Assembly: GCA_028673005.1 (NCBI GenBank)
Contig: CM054118.1
Coordinates: 61,065,401 to 61,129,400, forward strand
Direction of reading: 5' to 3'
Length of the DNA: 64,000 bases
Origin: Tanypteryx hageni
Taxonomy: Eukaryota > Arthropoda > Insecta > Odonata > Petaluridae
Part shown: positions 44,478 to 54,206 of the stretch, piece by piece
Layout: each line of letters opens with the position of its first letter
Position numbering within the stretch: the stretch's first letter is position 1
Notes under the pieces: generated by a model
What the model was told of the DNA's origin: nothing
The model's input: the letters and a program-made list of their open reading frames with translations, nothing else
Database searches by the model: none
Translations under genes and position numbers: made by a program

Positions 44478-44665
44478 AATCGAATGATCCTTATGCTACA
44501 GGTATAAGCTGAAATGTTGGCAAAACTGGGAAAAAAAAGAAAAAAATCTCACACGAACGGGAATCAGAACCAAGGTATTATACCTGCGAGGCGGATATTC
44601 TACCACTGAACTACCGTAGCAGAGTATGTTTAATGTTTCAGAACGGAAATGTTCTTTCTCTCTTG
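44478..44665 (-). mobile_element. tRNA-bearing cassette, copy 4, degenerate
   Basis: GAATGATCCTTATGC..ACAGGTATAAGCTGAAATGT corresponds to the shared terminal segment. It is followed by a minus-strand tRNA-like region, then AATGTTTCAGAACGGAAATG. Much more diverged than copies 1-3, so older or from another subfamily. Confidence 0.6.
44550..44620 (-). tRNA. tRNA-like sequence in cassette copy 4, degenerate
   Basis: Starts GCTACGGTAGTTCAGTGGTA and continues GAATATCCGCC like the other copies. The anticodon loop is CTCGCAG and the stem is broken. Box B is altered (GGTTCTGATTCCC). A pseudo-tRNA. Confidence 0.5.
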
Positions 44666-45154
44666 TTGGTACATATTGCCTATTTTTTTAATGCTTGTTA
44701 CCTGATTATGGTGATTACTCACCAAAACCGATCGTGTCTTAAATATTGTGCAAATTGTCAAAAGTTTAATACAATTAAAAATACAATGTAGTATTTTAAT
44801 TTCTTTTAAAAATAATGTGAAAAAGAAACCCCCGCACTTAATTCATATTCTATTGCAAAAAAACTACAACATAATTTTAAAACTTTTCCTTGCCATCCCG
44901 TTTCGCAATATTTTTTGCGTAGGAAAAAAGATTTTAGGAGAAAAGAGACATCTGGCGAGGAGGAAGAGGAATGATAATTCTTACAGCCCCCCTTTTGTTT
45001 CCTTTTTACCACCTCCCTTTCCTCGTACGGTAACTTAATGCGACCGTAAAAGTAAAGGCGACGCGTAGAAATTGGTTCCGCAAAAGATGTAAAAGAGGGA
45101 CCACAAAAAGTAGAATGAAGGAATGTGGTTGGAAGAAAGCGGTAAAGAGAGGGA
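44666..45154. other. Non-coding, nothing recognised
   Basis: AT-rich then purine-rich. No feature is supported. Confidence 0.5.
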
Positions 45155-45365
45155 GAAAGAAAGTGGAAAGAGGAGAAAGAGAGGGGGGAAGAGAGAGGGG
45201 AGAAGAGAGAGAGGAAGATCGAGGGGGAAGAGAGAGGGGGAAGAGAGAGGGAGGAAGAGAGAGGGGGAAGAGAGAGGGGGAAGAGATAGGGGGAAAGAGA
45301 GAGGGGGAAAGAGAGAGAGGGGGAAGAGAGAGGGGGAAGAGAGTGGGGGGATGAGAGAGGGTGCT
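45155..45365 (+). repeat. Purine minisatellite (GGGGGAAGAGAGA)n
   Basis: About 200 bp almost entirely A and G, built from imperfect 13-bp units GGGGGAAGAGAGA. Only isolated pyrimidines interrupt. Overlapping Glu/Gly/Arg-rich open frames are products of this bias. Confidence 0.92.
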
Positions 45366-46708
45366 AACAGGCTTTCCCTCGAAGGATGAGGGAGATGAGA
45401 GATTGGAAGACTGCGAGTAAACGATTGAGGTCGAAAGAGAGAGGATGTTAAAAAGAGAAGTTTAGGGCCTTCTTCGAGGGTTGGGTTTCCTTGCCCTTGA
45501 GAGGTGTGTAAGGGGCAAGACCAGGGAGACTATCCCGTTGTTAAAGAAAGGTTTTTACGATATGTGCATGCAATTTAAAGGTAAACAGAGAGAGGGAAAG
45601 GAGACATTTCGTAAACAAAGGGGAGAAACAAATGAGAGTTGAAAAGGAACAAGAGAAAGGGGAAAAACTATAATATATCGAACTGGAAAAGGACGGCGAA
45701 AGAGATCGAGGAAAAATTGGTAAACTAAAGAAAGCAATGAGAGAATATGCGATAAAGGGACAGAGATGAAAGAAAAAATGTCAAAATGATGGATCAAGGT
45801 AATAAGACGGGGATATTACGGTGCACAAAAGGATTACGAATTAGGAAAGCTTTAAAAAAGGAAATAATATGAAAAGAGAATTAGAGGAGGTCACGAGAAA
45901 GTGGGAGTGATAAAGAGGGACGCAATGGAAAAGCAGATGCAAGGAAAAGGAGTGAGATGTAGTACTGGGGTGGTGTTATAATTAAAGATGCACTCCAGCG
46001 AGAGCGGATGAAGATTTGAGAGATAAAGGAAGACCTCTAGGTGAACGGCTTGAAAAGAGATGGAGGGGGTTGAGTGAAAATGTAGTTTTCTGAATCTCAT
46101 ATATTTCTGTTGCGAAGCCTTCATGTCTACTTATGACAGTTTCATTACACAAATCTGATTTAACAAAGGTAGATTAAAATATTTTTCCACTGCATACAAA
46201 ATTGAGGACATTTTAACAGAAATAGGCTTTCGCTGTCAGGACGGTATATTTTATAATTTTATCTCTTTCGTATTCAACTGACACTAGTGAAAATTCGCAT
46301 ATTTCATTGCCAAAAAATATTGTTTCGAATTGCATTGGCATTTGATTTCTTTTGGGTGCTTTTTAAAAGCAATGGAAAAATGATTTTCGTCATTTACATT
46401 TCCGGATATACTCCGCGTCACCGCAGCACATTAGGCGAATCGATTCCCGTCGTATGAGAGTGTATCAAATGTCTATCATCAATTAAGTTCCCTTAAAATA
46501 TATGAAATATATAATTTCTCTAGAGACAATGGTACGCCATTCGAAATGCTTCCGTTTTTGCGAAAATGATACATATTTTAAAGGCTCGTCGATTTCAATG
46601 TTGATATTCACTTTCATCGGAGATATATGTCTATGGTTCCTCAAACTTTCAAAAACCGCAGAGCAAAACAGCGCCTAGAAATCAAGTCATTCGCATAATT
46701 TATAATCA
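45366..46708. other. Non-coding, purine-rich then AT-rich
   Basis: The purine bias of the minisatellite persists weakly to about 46080. No gene is recognised. Confidence 0.5.
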
Positions 46709-47122
46709 GTGTCGGAGTACAGTTTCCAAATGCGTTCTTTGAAATTTCACAATGTTCTCAATATTTTTCGCTTAGATGACAATTTAACGAGAATCAATCG
46801 ATGTACGTTGTCAAAAACATGTAAAGCTTCATATAAAGTAGTCGTAATTATTTTCTGATTTTAACCAAAATTGGAATCGCTCAATTAATTTTAACAAAAC
46901 TCCCAAATACCGTATTTCATCAAAATACCTCCAGCGGTTCCAGAGTTGAAACAAATGAACATTGTCAAATACTTGTAGGTCTTTATGTAAAGTGGTCGTA
47001 ATTGTAGCCCGATTTTAATCAGAATTTCAATCGATCGACCAACTTTAGTAAAACTTCCCAATACGAAATTTTATTAAAATACGTCAAGCGGTTCCCGAGT
47101 TGAAACAGAGGAGCATTCTAAA

Positions 47123-49342
47123 TTTGTTCACTGGGTCAGTGGAGGTGAAAGTGTTGAAATGTTGTGGCGAGAATTTAAAAATATCATAAAGGAAGGTTCA
47201 GATAGATACGTGCCTAAGAAGTATATTAAGAGGAATTCAGACCCGGTATTTTATAATGCGAAGGTCAGACGTTTAAAAAGGAAAGTAAGAGCAGCACACA
47301 AGCGGAGAAAAATGGGTGCGAGGTAACTAACACAATATAGGGACCTTCTAAGAGAGTTAGCAAAGGAGAAAAAGAAAGCTCAGGAGAATTACCTAAGTGG
47401 TATCTTAAAGAAAAATAACACTAATGAACTTTATAAATATCTCAGGCGGCGGAGAGGAGATAAGGAAAACATAAAAACAGTTAAAAACGAGGAGGGTAAT
47501 CTTGTTAGCAACCGAAGAGGAAGTTGCAGAGGAATTCAATAAATGGTACATTAGTATATTTCAAAGAAATAGTGATGAAACGCTTCGAGATTTACGGGAA
47601 AGACGAGAGACGACACATATTGATGAAGTTAATACGAGTTATGTTAATGTCCTAGATCGCGAAATCCTCGAAAAAATTAAAAACCTGCGGAAAAAGATGA
47701 CTAGTGGACCGGATAATATTCCAAGTGACTCGTTAAAATTGGGTCAACGCGCGGTTATACCATATCTAAGAGTAATATTCATGGCAACATTAAACAAGAA
47801 TAGCATCCCAAAGGATTGGAAGGAAGCGATAGTGGTTCCTATCTTTAAGTCTGGCAATAAAAATAAGGTAAAAAACTATAGACCAGTAAGTCTAACTTCG
47901 GTAGTGTGTAAAATTATGGATACAATCATTGCAGACTACCTTAGGAAATACTGGGAAGATAATGATTGGTTGGTAGATAAGCAACATGGATTTAGGAAGG
48001 GTTACTCATGTGATACGCAATTACTAGGGCTCTGTCAGCTGAGTCGTTAGACAGTAAAGAGGAGACTGATGCTATCGTCTTAGATTTCTCAAAGGCATTC
48101 GATACAGTATCTCACAATTTGTTAATTAAGAAATTATGTACATTAAATATTGACATTAGGGTAATACGATGGATTGAGGAATTTATTACAAATCGAAGCC
48201 AGAGGGTAAAAATAGATGACTATAGATCAAAAGAAGCCGCGGTAACTTCTGGAGTCCCGCAGGGTAGTGTCCTCGGCCCTTTGTTGTTTCTTATTTATGT
48301 GAATGAGATTCCTAAACTAGGTAGTTCTAAGATTAGGCTTTTTGCAGACGATTGTATTTTATATAGGCAAATTAGAAACTCCAAGGATCGCGAGACACTT
48401 CAGGAAGATTTACTGCTCTTGGCCGACTGGATAAATCTAAATAAAATGAAAATTAACGTTTCGAAAAGTAAACATATTAACTTTTCTAGGAAACGTTATA
48501 ATACTAGTTTTAAGTATCAGATTAACGGAAAGGATATACCGAGAGTAAATAAATGTAAATACTTAGGAGTTTATTTTACGAAGACTTTAAAATTTGACGT
48601 GCACATAGAGAAGATGATGTCCAAATCGTTTAAGAATTTACACTTTGTAATGAGGAACCTCCAAGGTTGTAGCAAGAAAACTAAAGAGTTAGCATATAAT
48701 ACGATAGTTAGGCCCACAGTTGAGTACGCAACAAGTGTGTGGGATCCCTACGAGATTGGTTTGACTAAAAGTGTAGAAAAACTACAAAGGAAGGCAGCTC
48801 GGTATGTATTGGGAAGACACCGAAGGGAGAAAAGTGTAACTCAAATGATTGAAATTTTAGGTTGGGAATCGTTGGAAAAAAGAAGAGAAATCAACAGACT
48901 AGCAGGGATCTATCAAAGTAGGAGTAGCCATCCTGCATGGAAAGAATTGCATGAGAGGCTATGCGAACCGGAATATATAGGCAGGAATGACCATTCGCAT
49001 AAAATAAAAGAAAGAAATGCACTAACAGACGTAGGTAAATTTTCATTTATTAATAGAGGTGTTAGGAAATGGAACAAGTTGCCTGAGGAACTTTTCCAAC
49101 CCTACCTAAAAACTGTTAAATTATTTAAATGTAAGTTAAAATGCTTAGCCAAAGGGTAAAAAAAATAGACGGGTTCATTATTTGTTGTTTTGTTTTTAGT
49201 TAATGGGATATTTGTATTTGTATATTTGTTTGACCTTATGCATTCTTTGTATATTAATTATTTTATAATTACTGCTATTTGCATACATGCCACCTGTTTA
49301 TCACCAAATTGCATTGTATCTTTAAATAATTAAATAAATATA
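47123..49342 (+). mobile_element. LINE-2f inserted in H1 copy B
   Basis: A 5'-truncated non-LTR element with RT coding remnants and an AT-rich 3' end (TTAAATAATTAAATAAATAT). TAAA is present at both junctions (47119-47122, 49343-49346), a possible short target duplication. Confidence 0.8.
47135..49159 (+). pseudogene. Non-LTR reverse transcriptase, frameshifted
   Basis: The first part reads VEMLWREFKNIIKEGSDRYV and YLRRRRGDKEN, with a stop near 47323. A frame change near 47500 leads to ATEEEVAEEFNKWYISIFQ. RT blocks: NYRPVSLTSVVCKIMD (about 47875-47920) and QHGFRKGYSCDTQL (about 47982-48023). A frame change near 48030 follows, then DAIVLDFSKAFDTVSH (motif A), SGVPQGSVLGPLLFLIY (motif B, about 48250) and FADDCILYRQ (motif C). 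The C-terminus has EYIGRNDHSHKIKERN. Catalytic Asp residues are readable but split between frames. It differs in sequence from the 787-residue LINE, so it is a separate family within the CR1/Jockey group. Confidence 0.9.
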
Positions 49343-49560
49343 TAAACTACATATAGGTCTCCACGTAAAGTGTCGTAATTATTGTCCGATTTTAACCAGA
49401 ATTGGAATCGATCTACTAATATTAGCAAAACTCCCCAATACCGAATTACATCAAAATACATCAAGCGGTTCCCGAGTTTTAACATGCGGGCGGACGTTCG
49501 GACTCAAACGACCTCTCCTATATGCGTTCACTTAGTTTACTTTGTGCAAATAATGCATAA

Positions 49561-49897
49561 AAACTAATATCTTATGGTAATTTTTTTGATTTCGAACGTT
49601 TATCTTAGAAGGTGCGACAGAGCGTTGTGCGAAAATCTCCGTGTCATTTTTGCGAGTAGTTGTTTTATTGATACCATTTGCATATTTGCTGTTTTTATTT
49701 AGGATCTGGGATCGCTATTGAACATTTACTTTACTTATTACAAAAATATAAAATTTCATAAAAGTACAAACGTATTTTCCACTTTTTTTCTCTTGGTTTT
49801 ATTAAATAATTGTCATCTTAAAATAAATTTCAATTATTCTAAAATACATCAAGAGAGACATGAAAAATTTATTAATAATCGATGATTAATAATTTTT
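49561..49897. other. Non-coding, AT-rich spacer
   Basis: Nothing recognised between the H1 and RepB copies. Confidence 0.5.
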
Positions 49898-50665
49898 ACT
49901 TGATCCATACGTAGTATAAGGGAAAATTATTTTTTTCATGAGAAAAATCGACTTCGAGATTTCAACGGAAATATTCATTTTGAGGTCCCCTGAACACGTT
50001 TTGACCATTTTTTCGATGATGTCTGTTTGTGTGCGTGCGTGTGATAGCTTTTTTGTGGGTGCTCTAACTCAAAAATTATTATTCAGGTCAATGCGAAATT
50101 TTAAATTTAACATTTTTATAAGAGTCAGAAGAAACGATTAGTTTTTGGTAAAAATCGGTCAAACGGAAGTGGGTGTTTACTTTTGCCACTTATCAGTTAT
50201 TTTGAAATATTTGCTTTAATATTTGATAAATGCAAAAATGTATTGGAATAAAGGTTGTAGGAAATTTAATTTTCGACAACATTTGTTTGAAATATTTTCC
50301 CACTGTTTAAGAGATACCTATCTTATATTATTAGCCACCACCTACCGACGACTATTGTTAACAATTGACGCTTAGTTACGACTTACAATTAGTAACGCTC
50401 CTTTTTCTTTTCTTAATTGTTAGAGTTTTGTGGCTATATCCAATGTCAGAAGGCTATGGTTTGAGTTTATTTCTGTTCTTCGTCAAGTTCTTAAATTTTT
50501 CTCGCAGTTTCTTAAAATATTTATTATTATGTAACCTATTTGGATTTTTAGAAATATCACAGATACGGAGAAAGTCATGTGGTGGCCATATCAGATTTTT
50601 AGAAATATTACAGATATGGAGTTATGTGGTGGTCGCAACAGATTTTAAAACAATAATATCCGTGA
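49898..50665 (-). repeat. RepB element, full length, 5' end duplicated
   Basis: On the minus strand all RepB blocks are present. The 5' end appears twice: ATGTGGTGGCCATATCAG (about 50578-50595) and ATGTGGTGGTCGCAACAG (about 50625-50642), each preceded by ATATxACAGATAxGGAG. This is a tandem duplication of the terminal 45 bp or so. Confidence 0.8.
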
Positions 50666-51231
50666 GGTGTCAGAGACACCCAGCACAACCTCTTACATTA
50701 CATACATGCGCGCGAGTACTGCCGGGTTAAAGAAAGCAAAAGAGCCATTTAACTCATTTTGAGCTTCGGGTGAGGCGTCGGCGTAAAAGAGGTAGTGAGG
50801 CGATGAGGAACTCGGCAGTCCGTTTATCAAATTGCATGAGAGGAACGTGCGTCATCAATGGGTACCACTGGAGGCGAACACGTGCGGACTATTGCGCTTG
50901 ACGTCAAAAGAAGCAACTGACTCAAGAAGTATTTCGTCAAACATTTTTTTACCGATCGAGTAACCGGCGCGGGTGAAATCTTTAAGACAAACTTTTTTAA
51001 CCATAAATTGTGATATGCAACATTTACTTCGAAAGATCTGAATTTTTGGCAACGACAAAAAATAAAGATAATTTTATATTAAACAAAATGGTACCGAGTG
51101 AATTTCGTTCAACAATTCCAAATAGAGATTTTTAGTTACTGAATAAAAAGGGCAGATATACCGTCGCGGGATTACGTATATACATCAAATTGAATTTATA
51201 TATTCGATAGCATAACAGGTTAAAATGAATT
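50666..51231. other. Non-coding, partly GC-richer
   Basis: The stretch 50700-50900 is GC-richer than its surroundings but shows no recognised coding block. Confidence 0.5.
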
Positions 51232-51993
51232 AACAAGATTGGAAAGGTGTACTCCGTATCGGAGTACAGAGAGTTTTCAAATACGTTCTTTGAGATTTCA
51301 CAATGTTCATAATATTTTTCGCTAGTTAGCTAGCGAGATAAGTTGTAAAATACATGTAGGTCTTCATGTCAAGTAGTCGTATATTATTGTCAGATTTTGA
51401 CCAAAATTAGAATCGATTATTAATTTTTAAAAAACTCCCCAATACCAAAATGTCATCAAAATATGTACAGCGGTTCCCGAGTTGAAACAAAGAAACATTG
51501 TAGGTCGTTATGTGAAGTAGTGATCATTGTTCCCCGATTTTAACTAGAATTGGAATCGGTCGACCAATTTTAGCAAAACTCCCCTATACCAACTTACATC
51601 AAAATACATCAAGCGGTTCCCGAGTTGAAACAAAGGAACATTGTCAACTATTTGTAGGTCATGTAAAGTGGTCGTAATTGTTGTCCGATTTTAACCAATA
51701 TTGGTATCGGCGAATTAATTTTGACAAAACTCGCCAATACCAAATTTCATCAAAATACAACAATCGGTTCCCGAGTTGAAACGAAGGAATATTGTAGGCC
51801 TTTATGTAAAGTGGTCATCATTGTTGGCGGATTTTAACCAGAATAGGAATCGGTCGAACAATTTTAGTAAAACTCCCCAATACCGAATTACATCAAAATA
51901 CATCAAGCGGTTTCCGATTTTTAACACGCGGACGGACGTTCGGGCGGAGATGACCTCCCCTATATGCGTTCACTTTGTGCAAAGAACGCATAA
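51232..51993 (+). repeat. H1 element copy C, four monomers
   Basis: The 5' end ACAAGATTGGAAAGGTGTAC is followed by palindrome GTACTCCGTATCGGAGTAC and ATACGTTCTTTGAGA. Four monomers have marker GGTC/GGCC at 51359, 51503, 51657 and 51797. GCGGACGGACGTTCGG follows, and the 3' hairpin is TATGCGTTC / GAACGCATA (51963-51992). No coding sequence. Confidence 0.88.
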
Positions 51994-51998
51994 AAACG

Positions 51999-52407
51999 GA
52001 CAAGTGACAAGAGTTCACCCACTTCCGGTTTACCGATGTTTACCAAAAAATACAGTTCTTTTTTCCTTGAACGAAAATGACAAATATAAAATTTCGTGTT
52101 GGACTGATTAATAGTTTTTGACTTCGAGCACCCACAAAATCCCGGTCACACACACACACAGACATCGAGAAATAGTCAAAACGTTTTCAGGGGACCTTAA
52201 TACATGTACATATTTCCGTTGAAATCTCAAAATCAATTTTTTTTTGTGATAACAATACTTTCTCTATACTTCGTATATGGAAAAAAGAAAAATAGTCAAA
52301 ACGTGTTCAAGGAACCTTCAAACATGCATTTCCGTTGAAATCTCGAATTCGATTTTTTGTTAAAACAATACTTTCTCTATACTTCGTATATGGAGAAAGT
52401 AAAAATA
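51999..52407 (+). repeat. RepB 3' portion with duplicated terminus
   Basis: RepB from GTGACAAGAGTTCACCCACT onward, directly after H1 copy C. The last 120 bp (AGTCAAAACGTxTTCA.. through ACTTTCTCTATACTTCGTAT) occurs twice, ending near 52286 and again near 52407. The second copy has the fuller palindrome ACTTTCTCTATACTTC/GTATATGGAGAAAGT. Confidence 0.78.
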
Positions 52408-52532
52408 ACATCGCGTCGATTCGGGGATTCATCGATCTCGCAAAGGTGACTACTTTATACGTGAAATCTAGACGGAAATACGAAATAACTAGTTGCTCGT
52501 GTTGCGCAAAAATTGCAAGCAATACCTAAAAT

Positions 52533-53356
52533 TTCGATAACTGAAACATTTTTAAAACTTCCAAATAGGTTGACAGATAATAAATATTTTAAGGAACTGC
52601 GAGAAAATTTTAAAGGCTTTACAGAGAACAGAAATAAACTCATATGTTGTCTTCTGACGTTGGATATAGCCGCGAAGCACCAACAATTATGAAAATAAAA
52701 AGAAGCGTTAATAAGAGGTAACCAAGCTTCAAGTGTTCACAATAGTCGCCGGTAGATGGTGTGGTTGTGGCAGCTAATAAACTAGTTTTAAAAATACCCC
52801 CTAAACAATGCATTATATGGAAAATATTTCGAACAAAGATTGCAGAAAATTAATTTTCCTACAAATTTTATTCCAGTACATTTTTACTTTCGCGAAATTA
52901 AGTTTGGTGGCTTTGTTGGCTTATGACTCAAAGTGAATCGATGTAACGAACTACTTCAGTCATAAAAATTAACACTAGTCCCAATGTATATCACCCACTA
53001 AGTGGGCATCTTCATCTACCACGACAGTTGACTTCCAGTCACTGTCGTGGTAAGGTAAGATGGAGAAAGAAATAACTGATGTGACAAGAGTAAACACCCA
53101 CTTCCGGTTAACTGATTTTTACCATTTCTTATGCCTTTAAAAAATGTCAAATATAACATTTCGCGTTGACCTGATTAATACTTTTCGAGTTAGCACCCAC
53201 AAAATTCCTGTCACAGACACATCCAGAGACATCATCGGGAAAATAGTCAAAACGTGTTCAGGGGACCTTAAAACATGTATTTCAGTTGAAATCTCGAATT
53301 CGATTTTTTTTTCATGAAAACAATACTTTCCTTGTACTTCGTATATGGAGAATGTA
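52533..53356 (+). repeat. RepB element interrupted by about 175 bp
   Basis: RepB 5' and middle blocks run to about 52894 and its 3' blocks run from about 53071 to 53356. The sequence between (52895-53070) is foreign to RepB. It contains a perfect 10-bp stem CCACGACAGT/ACTGTCGTGG around a 12-nt loop (53019-53050). Confidence 0.75.
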
Positions 53357-53643
53357 AAGTAATGGAATTTTTCTTATTCTCCCATTTAATCCCATGTAAG
53401 ACTCCATACACAATGAACAAAGCGTTTTTAATATAATAGATATCGTATCTTGGTATTAACCCGAGTCATGGGCATCAGACAAAAATGCGAGTGCACATAT
53501 TCGATATTATTGATCCTACGGGTACGATAAACTACTACGCATACACTTTGCTTCGGCTGCTGTCAAGAAACTCAAAGAAATTATTAAATTGACGTTCACA
53601 CAATCACAAACATATTAAAAAAAATTTCTCTGCGTTTTCATAA

Positions 53644-54206
53644 CCCTTCAGTGGTAACGTGAGATTTAATCCCGCCAGTAGTAACGTTGGGTCCAAGGGA
53701 CCCAGGTAACAAAATGGCTTGTAATAAATGAAGCGTTAGAGAATACAGCATGAAATTTGCTCTTTGTTATACTTCAATGTATACTATATATCTAATATAA
53801 AAATTTATTTAAAAAAAAAAAATGCTTTCAAAACATCTTATTTAAAAATGTGCAATATGAACTTTTTTTCAAATCGCACAGAAATTTAGTTGTTATCAAT
53901 GCAATCACTGCACATCATTGATGCATGTTTAAGGCAGATATACTTCAAACACTTTTGGCAGTAATACTTTGATTTAGAGTCTTTACAATAAATGCATCTT
54001 CCTCTCTAATTTGGCTGCACCGGTGGATGTTGCTGAACTTGTCAACTAAAACTAAACTAAAAGCTGGGGCACGTGCCGTCCCATGACCATGAGTATTTGA
54101 TAGGAAGGTCCTCTAATGGAGAATGTTGCAACTCAAACCGATCTAGTTCAAAAATACAAAAACAGACGGCGTTGGGTCTGTCAGATCCAACGTTACCACT
54201 GCAAGG
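53644..54206 (-). mobile_element. piggyBac-derived short element
   Basis: Ends CCCTTCAGTGGTAACG (left) and, inverted, CCTTGCAGTGGTAACG (right). The right flank is TTAA (54207-54210) and the left flank ATAA. Subterminal palindromic blocks GTTGGGTCC..GGACCCAG and GTTGGGTCTGTCAGATCCAAC are present. 563 bp. Confidence 0.8.
53886..54057 (-). pseudogene. piggyBac C-terminal Cys-rich domain remnant
   Basis: The minus strand reads RGRCIYCKDSKSKYYCQKC, then LKYICLKHASMMCSDCIDNN and stop. The pattern is C-x2-C, C-x2-C, C-x2-H, C-x2-C, the zinc-binding tail of piggyBac transposases that recognises the element ends. A TAG precedes RGRC and the catalytic core is gone. The surviving 3' coding end lies where expected next to the 3' terminal repeat. 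Confidence 0.8.

Larger units (their letters stand above)
46709..49560 (+). repeat. H1 element copy B, split by a LINE
   Basis: The left part (46709-47122) has GTGTCGGAGTAC, ATGCGTTCTTTG and two monomers (marker positions about 46824 and 46979). The right part (49343-49560) has another monomer (marker 49356), TGCGGGCGGACGTTCGG and a degraded 3' hairpin (TATGCGTTC..AATGCATAA). Removing 47123-49342 restores continuity with the monomer text (ATTCTAAA joined to CTACATATAGG). Confidence 0.85.

Noticed and set aside
45115..45389. Overlapping Glu/Gly/Arg-rich open frames
   Set aside because: They are translations of the GGGGGAAGAGAGA minisatellite and lack stops only because the strand has almost no T.
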